Of a stretch of 46,272 bases of DNA, positions 24,855 to 32,713 are shown piece after piece. The notes under the pieces were generated by a model. The model was not told where the DNA came from. It did no database searches and saw nothing but the letters and a program-made list of their open reading frames with translations. The position numbers were made by a program, and so were the translations under genes. The DNA is from Roseibium sp. TrichSKD4 (GTDB lineage: Bacteria > Pseudomonadota > Alphaproteobacteria > Rhizobiales > Stappiaceae), in contig NZ_GL476322.1 of NCBI RefSeq assembly GCF_000148725.1, forward strand, positions 48,910 through 95,181, written 5' to 3'. The first letter of the stretch is position 1. Each line of letters begins with the position of its first letter.

Positions 24855-26503
24855 GATTTCCCAAGTAGTCAGCTGATTTAGCTTCTTCTATCCTATTTTT
24901 CTCTTTATATTACAGCGTGTTACTTGATGACGGAGGGCTGAAAAATGGCACACCCAACGGGTGCGGGTTCTGAGAGCGATTTTCGGCTGGATTTTGACCC
25001 TCGGGTGCGGTTGGAATTCCACGGTTCAAAGATCAGTTCTGATGGCGGTCTTCTGCTTTACCGGGAGCTTGATGACGCCCTTGGCCTTTTCGGCAAAGCG
25101 GTTCGGTTCCTTCGGGATACCCGCAAAGGTAAGAATGGCGTTCACACCTTGATGGGCCTGCTGCGCCAATCGATATTTGGTCGCCTTGCGGGCTATGAAG
25201 ATGTGAATGATGCCGTGCGTCTGTCGCGTGACCCGGTAATGCGCCAGATTATCGGGGGCCGTGCCGTTGACACTCAGGCGGCATCCTCCTCCCAGATGGG
25301 CCGCTTTGAGACTGAGGTGCTCGCGACTGCCGCCAACAGGGAAGCCTTGGCCGATATGCCCGGTCAATGGATTGATGCGGTGCATGGTCGCCAAGGACTG
25401 AACTACATCACCTTGGACATGGATAGCTCTGTCAGCCCCACCCATGGCGCTCAGGAGGGAACCGCATGGAACGGGCATTTCGGCTGCAACTGCTATCACC
25501 CATTGTTCATCTTCAATCAGTTTGGCCACTTGGAACGCTGTGCCCTGCGCAATGGCAGCGTCCACAGCGCGGATGACTGGAAGGCTCTTCTGATACCCGT
25601 CATTGCGCGCTATGCAGAGCGCGACATCATGCGCTTCTTTCGCGCTGATGCCGCCTTTGCCATTCCGGAACTTTACGAGACTTTAGAGGCTGAAGGGTAC
25701 CGCTACGCCATCCGCCTCAAAAAGAACGCTGTGCTGGAAGAGAAGATCAGCCATCAGCTGACCCGCCCCGTGGGACGTCCCTCAAAGACAAAGATCAAGC
25801 GCTTCTATGAGGTTTTTGAGTATCAGGCTGCTTCATGGAGCAAGCCCCGTCAGGTGGTTGCCAAGATCGAATGGTATCCCGGTGATCTATTCCCTCGCGT
25901 GGGTTTTGTCGTCACCAACTTGCCGATGGAGCCGGAATGGATCATCCGCTTCTACAATCAGCGCGGCACAGCCGAACAGCACATCAAAGAAGGCAAGAAC
26001 GCCATCACTTGGACCCGCCTGTCCTGCAAGCGGTTCTGTGACAATGAGGTCCGGCTTCAGCTTCACGCATTGGCGTATAACCTTGGTGTCTTCCTGCAAG
26101 GGCTAGACCTCCCGGAAGAGGTCGCCGACTGGTCGCTGACAAGTATCCAGAGCCGCCTCATCAAAATCGGGGCAAAGGTCGTACGCCATGCGCGCAAAAT
26201 CACGTTCCAACTGGCAGAGGTGGCTGTATCAGGCTACGTCTTCGGACGAATCCTCGCCGCAATCCGCGCCCTCAAGCCCCCGCCGAGGCCTGCATGACGC
26301 TCCAAACAACGAAACCAACACAAATGCGGCTCCACAGCTGTGTCTTGTCGCAGCCCAAACGGGATAAAGTCCACGAAAAGCTCAAAAACCGCGCTTACGT
26401 AACCGTCAAAATCGATAATCGCCCCGACAACGCTGCCGTCAGAGTTGCAAACGTCCGTGAAAACGGTCAACCTCGTCGCAACACACAGTTACTTGGGAAA
26501 TAT
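24855..26503 (+). mobile_element. IS1380-family insertion sequence
   Basis: An element of about 1.65 kb carries one transposase gene and has matching ends: ATTTCCCAAGTA (24856-24867) on the left and TACTTGGGAAAT (26490-26501) on the right, an exact 12-bp inverted repeat. The exact borders are uncertain by a few bases. CCG is shared by both flanks and could be part of the short target duplication usual for the family. It sits in the signal-peptide coding part of a binding-protein gene. Confidence 0.8.
24945..26297 (+). CDS. IS1380-family (IS1247-like) transposase
   Basis: This 450-residue DDE transposase has TLDMDSSVSPTHG with the first aspartates, FFRADAAFAIPELYE with the second catalytic Asp, and NQRGTAEQHIKEGKNAI with the catalytic Glu. 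Length and these blocks match IS1380-family enzymes. GGAGG at 24932-24936 precedes the ATG. The gene is intact, so the element may still be mobile. Confidence 0.93.
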   Translation: MAHPTGAGSESDFRLDFDPRVRLEFHGSKISSDGGLLLYRELDDALGLFGKAVRFLRDTRKGKNGVHTLMGLLRQSIFGRLAGYEDVNDAVRLSRDPVMRQIIGGRAVDTQAASSSQMGRFETEVLATAANREALADMPGQWIDAVHGRQGLNYITLDMDSSVSPTHGAQEGTAWNGHFGCNCYHPLFIFNQFGHLERCALRNGSVHSADDWKALLIPVIARYAERDIMRFFRADAAFAIPELYETLEAEGYRYAIRLKKNAVLEEKISHQLTRPVGRPSKTKIKRFYEVFEYQAASWSKPRQVVAKIEWYPGDLFPRVGFVVTNLPMEPEWIIRFYNQRGTAEQHIKEGKNAITWTRLSCKRFCDNEVRLQLHALAYNLGVFLQGLDLPEEVADWSLTSIQSRLIKIGAKVVRHARKITFQLAEVAVSGYVFGRILAAIRALKPPPRPA

Positions 26504-27349
26504 CCGATTATAGTTGCCATTAGCAATTTACCTCTTCAGGCTTATGCTGAAGTTACCGATATCAGGTTAGGTTTACTCGGGGCCGGACCGGAAGTGTTCG
26601 CTTATGAAATCTCCGTCCTGAAACTGGCGCTTCATCACGCGGATGCAAAAAGCCAACTGACAATCGTCGACTTGGAAATGCCGCAAGAGCGTGCCCTCGT
26701 GGAGCTTGAGACCGGGCGCGCGGATTTTAATGTGTTTTTCACCGGGTTTTCAGCCAATCGCGAGAAGCGATTTCACCAAATCGACATACCGTTAAGCCGC
26801 GGCATTCTAGGCCACCGTATTTTTATTACCACCAAGGCATTTTTGGACGATCTGGCTGAAACGAGAACGCTAGGGAGTCTTAAGAAGTTTGCAGTGGTTG
26901 GCTCCGGCACTGGCTGGCCCGACACGGAGATATTCCAAGCCAATGGATTTCATGTTGTAGCATCAGACTACGAAAGCTTGTGGCGCATGTTGTCTGCTGG
27001 GCGCATCAACACATTTAATCGCGGTATTCACGAAGCCTTTGTAGAGCACCAACAACGCAGTCAGCAGGATCCGGAGCTTGTAGTGGACCCATCCTTCATG
27101 ATCCGGTACCGGTTCGATTACCTGTTCTATGTGCGAAAGAATAACCAGCGCGTCGCCGAGATCATCGAAACAGGCCTTCGCAACGCCTATGAAAACGGTG
27201 CCTTTCTGGAGCACTTCAACTCACATCCGATGATCCAAAAGGCCATGATGTCAACGGCGGCTCATGAGCGCCTGATTTTTGATATCGATAATCCGCTTCT
27301 GACTAATCGCCAAAGAAACATCCCGGAAGCCTACTGGCACCAATACTAG
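26504..27349 (+). pseudogene. 3' part of a periplasmic substrate-binding protein, interrupted by IS1380
   Basis: About 281 codons continue the frame broken at 24854. After the signal-peptide rest (IIVAISNLPLQAYA) the mature sequence begins EVTDIRLGLLGAGPEVFAYE and resembles type 2 solute-binding domains of polar-amino-acid ABC importers. No importer permease or ATPase genes are adjacent. The open frame that runs from 26294 into it is an artefact of the IS end; its first 70 codons are IS sequence. Without its start region the protein is unlikely to be exported, so the gene is probably dead. Confidence 0.75.
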
Positions 27350-27524
27350 GCTATGTGGCCGAGTGGCTCTTCCACTCTCCAACATTTCTTTGTCCACATA
27401 ATGAGGTGTTCCAACGCCTCAACTCTGGAAACGTGGCGCATCTTCACCTAAATCTCGCGCAGCTGCCGAAATCGGCACACTTTCACAACCAGACACATAT
27501 TCCGGAACAGCAAAGACCTCGAAG

Positions 27525-29390
27525 ATGACCGAGACTAAACAGAAAGAAACCTACTCGTTTCAAACCGAAGTTGGCCGGCTTCTCCAGATCGTCACGGATT
27601 CCCTTTATTCCAACCGTGAAGTCTTTCTGCGCGAGCTGATTTCTAACGCGTCAGATGCTTGTGACAAGCTTCGCCATGCGGCCCTGACCACCCCTGCCCT
27701 GACCGACGGCGATGCCGATTTCCGGATCACACTATCGGCAGACAATGATGCGGGTACACTGAGCATTTCCGACAATGGCATCGGCATGAGCCATGATGAT
27801 CTGTTGAGCACCCTTGGAACAATCGCCCAATCCGGCGTAAACGCGTTCCTTGAAAAGCTCGGTGACGAAGATAAGGACAACGTCAAACTCATCGGACAAT
27901 TTGGTGTTGGTTTTTATTCAGCCTTCATGGTGGCAAACAAGGTTGATGTCGTTACCCGCAAGGCTGGCGAAAATCAGGCTTGGCTTTGGTCATCTGATGG
28001 CAAGGGAGAATTCTCCATCGAGCCCGCTGATCGGGATCAGCGTGGCACGACGATCACCTTGACCTTGAAAGATGATGCGAAGGAGTTTTCCGAAGACATC
28101 CGCCTGAAGACGGTTGTGAAAACCTACTCAGATCACATCAGCTTTCCGATCAAACTCGGCGATGAAACCCTGAACGAGGCTTCTGCGCTTTGGACCCGCC
28201 CAGCGCGCGACATTACACCTGAGCAGTACAAAGAATTTTATCACCACACCGCTCATGCCTTTGATGACCCGTGGCTGACCATTCACAATCAAGTGGAAGG
28301 CCTTATCAGTTACACCAATCTATTGTTCGTCCCGTCGACCCGCCCGTTCGACCTTTTCGATCCGGAGCGCAAGTCCCACGTCAAACTCTATGTGAATCGC
28401 GTTTTCATTACAGACGACACACAAGGACTTCTGCCACCTTATCTTCGCTTCTTGCGCGGTATCGTTGATTCAGAAGACCTGTCGCTCAATGTATCTCGCG
28501 AGATGCTGCAAACCGACCCCAAGCTGGCAAAAATCAAGAGCAGTCTGACTAAGAAGGTTCTTGGGGAACTCAAGAAAAAAGGCGAAGCCGACGCTGAGGC
28601 CTATGTCTCATTCTGGCGGGACTTTGGTGCTGTTCTCAAAGAAGGCCTCGTGGACGACTTTTCCATGCGAGACAAGCTGCTTGAGCTTTGCCGCTTCAAG
28701 AGCACGCATGGGTCAGAGCTCACCAGCCTCGCTGCGTACAAAGAGCGCATGAAGGAAGGTCAGGATGGTCTTTACTACATGGCTGGAACGGACGCTGAGA
28801 AAATGGCGCATTCGCCACAACTTGAGGGCTTTCGCGCGAAGGGCGTTGAGGTTCTTCTGTTTGAAGATGCCGTCGACGAGTTCTGGTTACGCCACATAAA
28901 CGAGTTTGACGGCAAGCCTTTCAAGTCTGTCACCCAGGGCGATGCCAATCTGGATGACATCAAATCCGAGGACGCGGACAAAGAACAAAAAGATGAAAGC
29001 GAGAACGAACACATCACCCAACTGGTAGCCTCTTTCAAAGCTACCCTCGGTGACCTTGTAAAAGACGTACGTCCGTCAAAACGTCTGACCGACAGCCCCG
29101 TTTGCCTGATCGCTGATGACAGCGGAATGGACGTCAACCTTGAGCGGCTTTTGAAACAAACCGGCCAACTTCAAGCGCTTTCCGTCCGCATACTCGAGGT
29201 AAACCCTGATCACACCATGATCAGGAAATTGGCCGACCGGGCCTCAGGCGACGCTGCGAGCAACGACACCCTGCTCACAGATGCTGCGCATCTTCTGTTG
29301 GATCAAGCGCGGATTGCTGATGGCGAAGAGCCGGTGGATCCCGTCGCATTTGGCCGTCGGCTGTCGTCTGTCATGTCGGAAGCCCTCTAA
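27525..29390 (+). CDS. htpG: Molecular chaperone HtpG (Hsp90)
   Basis: This 621-residue Hsp90 has an N-terminal GHKL ATPase domain with SNREVFLRELISNASDACDK, DNGIGMSHDDL, and GQFGVGFYSAFMVA. The middle domain holds LNVSREMLQ and the catalytic-loop region, and the C-terminal dimerisation domain is complete. Length is normal. It is monocistronic, with a GC-rich hairpin right after the stop. It folds client proteins under stress. It borders the T3SS region but is a core gene. Confidence 0.96.
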   Translation: MTETKQKETYSFQTEVGRLLQIVTDSLYSNREVFLRELISNASDACDKLRHAALTTPALTDGDADFRITLSADNDAGTLSISDNGIGMSHDDLLSTLGTIAQSGVNAFLEKLGDEDKDNVKLIGQFGVGFYSAFMVANKVDVVTRKAGENQAWLWSSDGKGEFSIEPADRDQRGTTITLTLKDDAKEFSEDIRLKTVVKTYSDHISFPIKLGDETLNEASALWTRPARDITPEQYKEFYHHTAHAFDDPWLTIHNQVEGLISYTNLLFVPSTRPFDLFDPERKSHVKLYVNRVFITDDTQGLLPPYLRFLRGIVDSEDLSLNVSREMLQTDPKLAKIKSSLTKKVLGELKKKGEADAEAYVSFWRDFGAVLKEGLVDDFSMRDKLLELCRFKSTHGSELTSLAAYKERMKEGQDGLYYMAGTDAEKMAHSPQLEGFRAKGVEVLLFEDAVDEFWLRHINEFDGKPFKSVTQGDANLDDIKSEDADKEQKDESENEHITQLVASFKATLGDLVKDVRPSKRLTDSPVCLIADDSGMDVNLERLLKQTGQLQALSVRILEVNPDHTMIRKLADRASGDAASNDTLLTDAAHLLLDQARIADGEEPVDPVAFGRRLSSVMSEAL

Positions 29391-29404
29391 AGCCGATCAA
29401 ACGC

Positions 29405-29434
29405 GCCCCTGCTGACAGATTTGTTGGCAGGGGC
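29405..29434 (+). terminator. Hairpin after htpG
   Basis: GCCCCTGC (29405-29412) and GCAGGGGC (29427-29434) form a perfect 8-bp stem with a 14-nt loop, 14 bp after the htpG stop. No T-run follows, so it is a weak or factor-assisted terminator. Confidence 0.45.
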
Positions 29435-29799
29435 AAATCAATGCAAAACTACTACGGATGGGGAAATTTCCCTCGGCCAGATTGATAAGGAGATTACAAG
29501 ATTACTCATGACAATTTGCGCGGCCCCGAATGTGACGCAGGTGATTTCCCGTATTTTTTGGACAAATCTGCAATATAATTGACTATGCTGCCCTATATCT
29601 CAAAACTACAAATAATTGATTCTGCTATATATTTTTTCCACTCGAATATTAAATTAACGCATGATTCACTTAACTACTTACGTATTACGAAATAAGACCG
29701 TATTTTGCCTGCATTCCTTTTTGCTAACGTTCCATTAGGATTGGAAACTAACGAGATAAAACTCCCGATTCTATCGGGCTTTGGCACTTGGATAGTGAC
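29435..29799. other. AT-rich intergenic region at the start of the T3SS locus
   Basis: About 365 bp without a gene. From about 29560 to 29700 the DNA is strongly AT-rich compared with the core genes, which suggests a horizontally acquired or silenced promoter region. It contains a TACGTA site (29679-29684) ahead of the small gene at 29800. Confidence 0.6.
29679..29684. promoter_or_regulatory. TACGTA site 1 upstream of the gene at 29800
   Basis: TTACGTATTA (29678-29687) contains the palindrome TACGTA about 115 bp before the start. The same core recurs in the other T3SS promoter regions of this locus. Function is inference. Confidence 0.3.
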
Positions 29800-30267
29800 A
29801 TGACAAAGATAATATCCGCTGGTATCCCCTCCGCGCTGAGTACCAGCAAAAACGAAAAGACAGACTTCTCTCAGCTGCTGAAGTCCGCTGCACAAGGACA
29901 GGTATCCAATGTAGCGAAAACTGCAGCAACCGGTCGCGCAACCACAACAGTTGTCACCCGCAAAGCATTTCTGCTGGATGAGCTGGTGTCGCACGCTCAA
30001 AATGGAAAGGGCCTCCCCAACCTCGACCTCGGTGACCTCCCTGAGCGCGCAAATGACAAATCCGATGCCATGGGCACGACCGCGCCAGAAGTGGTTTTGA
30101 TAAATGGCGATGGCGCTGGAATGGATAACTTTGTTCACGAGCGCGTCGACAACCTGATCTTCATCCATGAAGACCTGTTCAACGATTGGGCAACAGGTCT
30201 GGACGCTGAACAGCTGCCGAGCATTATCGAGAACTTTCTTCTCGACTATACCAAAATGGAACACTGA
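29800..30267 (+). CDS. Unknown protein at the T3SS border, possible secreted substrate or chaperone
   Basis: This 155-residue protein starts at ATG 29800 (the frame continues to a TTG at 29788, less likely). I do not recognise the family. The N-terminus (MTKIISAGIPSALSTSKNEK) is Ser/Thr-rich and lacks a hydrophobic signal peptide, as in many type III secretion signals. The C-terminus is acidic and helical (FIHEDLFNDWATGLDAEQLP). It has its own AT-rich promoter region and a strong terminator, so it is transcribed alone, as is common for effectors and accessory proteins. Its role in the T3SS is inferred from position only. Confidence 0.55.
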   Translation: MTKIISAGIPSALSTSKNEKTDFSQLLKSAAQGQVSNVAKTAATGRATTTVVTRKAFLLDELVSHAQNGKGLPNLDLGDLPERANDKSDAMGTTAPEVVLINGDGAGMDNFVHERVDNLIFIHEDLFNDWATGLDAEQLPSIIENFLLDYTKMEH

Positions 30268-30337
30268 CGTATCGATTTGGCGGCATTGAGTAACCTTTGA
30301 TTAACCCGCCAGATTACTTCCAAGTGTGATTTTATGG

Positions 30338-30365
30338 CCCGAACCTGGTTCGGGTCATTTTTTTT
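30338..30365 (+). terminator. Intrinsic terminator after the gene at 29800
   Basis: CCCGAAC-CTG-GTTCGGG (30338-30354) followed by TCA and eight T (30358-30365). A clear rho-independent terminator, 70 bp after the stop. Confidence 0.88.
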
Positions 30366-30745
30366 GCGCAAGCAAAATACAGAGTAAACAATATGTTATG
30401 CGTGATCACACTGGAGAGGCTGTCATCGGCAGACAGGAAGCTTTGACAGCGAACAGCTCAAGCCATTTTCAACCAATACACGTATTTCCTCCGAGTGGCG
30501 TCACTTGAGGATCTCACCCGAACTCTTCCGCTAAGTCACTTTCTATAAATGAGTTTTGAGGCCTCACGAAATATTTCGTTAGAATTCCAGCAGCAAACCC
30601 TACACCCTGAAAACACGCGAAAATTGCATTCGCGCTGAGTAAATAAAACGTTTCCACAATCAAATATGCCGCAGGGTTTTTGTAAAATTTTTCTAAATTA
30701 TCTATACACAACTACATTCAAAACCAATAAAAAACCCCGTAGAGA

Positions 30746-30772
30746 AATACGTATTCACTCTTTATCTACGTA
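30746..30772. promoter_or_regulatory. Paired TACGTA sites 2 and 3 upstream of the LuxR-type gene
   Basis: AATACGTATT (30746-30755) is a perfect 10-bp palindrome; a second TACGTA lies at 30767-30772, 19 bp centre to centre, about two helical turns. The arrangement fits binding of a dimeric LuxR/NarL-type regulator side by side, possibly the product of the next gene (autoregulation). Confidence 0.4.
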
Positions 30773-30811
30773 ATTTTGGCACACTCAAAATCGGTTTTGG
30801 CATTTCTTTTG

Positions 30812-30817
30812 TACGTA
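30812..30817. promoter_or_regulatory. TACGTA site 4 upstream of the LuxR-type gene
   Basis: GTACGTAC (30811-30818) is an 8-bp palindrome 95 bp before the favoured start of the regulator gene. Part of the TACGTA cluster in the T3SS non-coding DNA. Confidence 0.3.
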
Positions 30818-30911
30818 CCTCTGGGAAAGCTGAACCGCCTACAAAAAGTCTATGGCTGAAATGCGCATAAAAAGAACGCACGGCCCGGACGACAGGGAAT
30901 TTGAGGCAACC

Positions 30912-31622
30912 ATGATTGAAGAGCAAAGTAAAACAAGAGTGCTCATCGTCGACAGCCAACCGTTTGTTCGGCAGGGAATCAAAGCCTGCCTGAACGCTAC
31001 CGACCATTGTGAAGTGGTGGGAGAAGCGGCTGACGGCTACGCAGCTATTCTTGCGGCAAAAACGTGTCGCCCCCAATTGGTGATCCTGGAGGCTACGATT
31101 ACCGGGATGACGACGTATGAGACCGTCAAGCGGCTGCGCAAGCTTGATGAGAACATGCGTATTCTTATTTGCTTTAACAGCGAAGACCCGTTCGAGATAC
31201 ACGAACTGCTTCAGGCCGGAGCTGGCGGCGTTCTGCAAAAGAGTGCCGAACCAACCGAGCTCATCAACGCTGTTCGCGCAGTCGCGGGTGGTGGCAGCTA
31301 CCTGACCGGCGACCTCGTCAACCGGGTCTTTTCTGCCTCCAGTCAGTCCAGCACTGGCGTCAACCTCTATGGCTTGACGACAAGAGAAACCGAAATCCTG
31401 CGGTTTGTAGCCGACGGCATGAGCAACAAGGAAACGGCAAATCGCCTGAACCTGAGCGTTCGCACCGTCGAAACCCACCGCCTCAACATCCGCCGGAAAA
31501 CGAAGGCCTATACCTTGAGCGACCTTGTGCGTGTGGCACGACGGCTGCGCTTGGTCCCTTCGGCTGACCCGGCCTCATCACCTGATACCGACGACACCCG
31601 CTTTAGCGCGGTGCCGGAGTAA
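30912..31622 (+). CDS. LuxR/NarL-type regulator with a degenerate receiver domain
   Basis: This 236-residue protein starts at ATG 30912 (GAGG at 30903-30906); the frame also allows ATG 30852, which lacks a ribosome site. The receiver domain covers residues 8-125. The DNA-binding domain (about 155-215) is a clear LuxR HTH (YGLTTRETEILRFVADGMSN, then RTVETHRLNIRRK). The receiver keeps Lys110, but Glu60 stands where the phosphorylated Asp is expected (QLVILEATITGM), the acidic pair is only Asp14-Ser15, and the switch Thr/Ser position is not conserved. It is followed by the sctC1-like gene after 4 bp, so it is probably the T3SS regulator. No sensor kinase is nearby. Confidence 0.85.
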   Translation: MIEEQSKTRVLIVDSQPFVRQGIKACLNATDHCEVVGEAADGYAAILAAKTCRPQLVILEATITGMTTYETVKRLRKLDENMRILICFNSEDPFEIHELLQAGAGGVLQKSAEPTELINAVRAVAGGGSYLTGDLVNRVFSASSQSSTGVNLYGLTTRETEILRFVADGMSNKETANRLNLSVRTVETHRLNIRRKTKAYTLSDLVRVARRLRLVPSADPASSPDTDDTRFSAVPE

Positions 31623-31626
31623 AGAC

Positions 31627-32247
31627 ATGACATCTACGACACACATCACCAACCACAAACGTACCAGCAAGGCTTTAACGTTCGGCTTATGTCTGAGCCT
31701 TGCCTTGTGCGGTGCGATCCCGGCTCTTGCCAACGAAGAAACCGCTGCACAGCAACCGTCGCCGGTAGAAGCGGGTGACGCGGTATATGTCGTAGATCAG
31801 GACCTTCGCTCACTCCTCAGCGAATTTGGAAAACGCATCGGCGCCAACCCCGTATTGTCAAAAGGCATCGAGGGCCGGGTGAAAAAAGCCTTCATCCCGA
31901 CTGAGCGCCAGGCCTTTTTGGACGAGATGTCCCGCAGCTACGGCATTGAATGGTATTTTGAGGGAACGACCCTCCACCTTTCGAGCCGAGATGAAATAAC
32001 GTCGAGGTTGATCGGGATCAAATCCTTGTCAGTGAAAACAATCAACTCTCAAATACAGAAAGTTGATCTGAATCCGGCTCGGTACCCGCTCCAGCCCGTG
32101 CCTGAGGCTAACGCTGCAATGTTGACGGCTCCACCGTCTTATATTGCCCGCGTAGAAATCATAACAGAATCAATACTTAAGGCAAAAAAAGAGAATGGAG
32201 AGGACACCATTCGCTTCATAAAATTCGGACGAAAAAGTATCGAATAG
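31627..32247 (+). CDS. sctC1: Short secretin N-domain protein, NolW/RhcC1-like (SctC1)
   Basis: This 206-residue periplasmic protein has a signal peptide (TFGLCLSLALCGAIPALA). The mature part matches the N0/N1 domains of T3SS secretins: VYVVDQDLRSLLSEFGKRIG, IEWYFEGTTLHLSS, and APPSYIARVEII near the end. It stops before any secretin ring domain. Rhizobial T3SSs likewise split SctC into the short RhcC1 (NolW) and RhcC2. It begins 4 bp after the regulator gene, and GGAG at 31617-31620 serves it. The ring-forming part is not in the window and must be encoded elsewhere or be missing. Confidence 0.8.
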   Translation: MTSTTHITNHKRTSKALTFGLCLSLALCGAIPALANEETAAQQPSPVEAGDAVYVVDQDLRSLLSEFGKRIGANPVLSKGIEGRVKKAFIPTERQAFLDEMSRSYGIEWYFEGTTLHLSSRDEITSRLIGIKSLSVKTINSQIQKVDLNPARYPLQPVPEANAAMLTAPPSYIARVEIITESILKAKKENGEDTIRFIKFGRKSIE

Positions 32248-32299
32248 GACGTTGGGTTAACACTCTGTTTTTGATTAACGATTAAAACTTTCGGTCAAC

Positions 32300-32305
32300 T
32301 ACGTA
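32300..32305. promoter_or_regulatory. TACGTA site 5 upstream of the gene at 32446
   Basis: CTACGTAAG (32299-32307) lies in the 198-bp gap between sctC1 and the small gene at 32446, about 140 bp before its start. It suggests a separate promoter for the small-protein/sctD transcript under the same control. Confidence 0.3.
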
Positions 32306-32445
32306 AGCACTGAGCGCGAATAGAATTTCTGTTTGGAACATCTACATTGATGAGCGTCTACCCAAGTCAGGGTCGCGACGGAGTGACGATGGAAGCTAGC
32401 ACACCAACGTCACCAACTGACAGAAACGCAAACTGGAGAAATACA

Positions 32446-32613
32446 ATGAACAACGTTCAAGGCGCAGGCGCAGCAGGTGGCGCAAACGGTAACGAAGGCA
32501 ACAGCACTCTGACCCAAGCATTCGACCATGCAATGCAACAGGCTCAGCGGACTCTTGCTACCACGACTATCAAGGGTGCTTCCCTGTACGCTCTGAAGCA
32601 GCGTCCGCAGTAA
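32446..32613 (+). CDS. Small T3SS-associated protein, needle/pilus subunit candidate
   Basis: This 55-residue protein starts at ATG 32446 with GGAG at 32435-32438; the frame is open to 32347 but that stretch has no ribosome site at its start and looks non-coding. The N-terminus is Gly/Ala/Asn-rich (NNVQGAGAAGGANGNEGN) and the rest is one amphipathic helix (LTQAFDHAMQQAQRTLATTT), ending in KQRPQ. This resembles the plan of T3SS needle/pilus subunits (SctF, NopA). A long hairpin follows directly, as often found after highly expressed needle genes. It shares an AFDHA/SFDHA motif with the putative rod protein at 36898. Confidence 0.55.
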   Translation: MNNVQGAGAAGGANGNEGNSTLTQAFDHAMQQAQRTLATTTIKGASLYALKQRPQ

Positions 32614-32621
32614 TTTACCTT

Positions 32622-32661
32622 CGAAACACCCGGCGGGCCAAGTTCGCCGCCGGGTGTTTCG
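32622..32661 (+). terminator. Long hairpin between the small needle-like gene and sctD
   Basis: CGAAACACCCGGCGG (32622-32636) pairs perfectly with CCGCCGGGTGTTTCG (32647-32661), a 15-bp stem with a 10-nt loop. The T tract is short. It probably acts as a partial terminator and/or 3' mRNA stabiliser, giving more of the small protein than of the downstream apparatus. Confidence 0.7.
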
Positions 32662-32713
32662 CGTTTAGTAGCCGAGCCGAACTAGTTATGAGTACCGCCG
32701 CGAGATAAAGCGT

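Larger units (their letters stand above)
30366..30911. other. AT-rich regulatory region ahead of the LuxR-type gene
   Basis: About 540 bp (counting the favoured start at 30912) without a convincing gene. It is notably AT-rich at 30540-30780. Three TACGTA palindromes lie in its last third (30748, 30767, 30812), and a related AATACACGTATT is at about 30475-30486. No other structure was found. Confidence 0.6.

Noticed and set aside
26394-26400. Further TACGTA occurrences (for example 10079, 15882, 26395, 37384)
   Set aside because: These lie in coding sequence, inside the IS, or outside the T3SS promoter regions and occur at the frequency expected by chance; they are not counted as regulatory sites.
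26294-26503. The first 70 codons of the open frame running from 26294 to 27349 as part of the binding protein
   Set aside because: They overlap the transposase end and the right terminal repeat of the IS; the real N-terminus is at 24819.
29391-30911. CRISPR array or tandem repeats in the AT-rich DNA
   Set aside because: No regularly spaced repeats of 20-40 bp were found; only short palindromes.
32347-32445. Upstream extension of the 55-residue protein to ATG 32347
   Set aside because: No ribosome site there, while GGAG at 32435-32438 fits ATG 32446.
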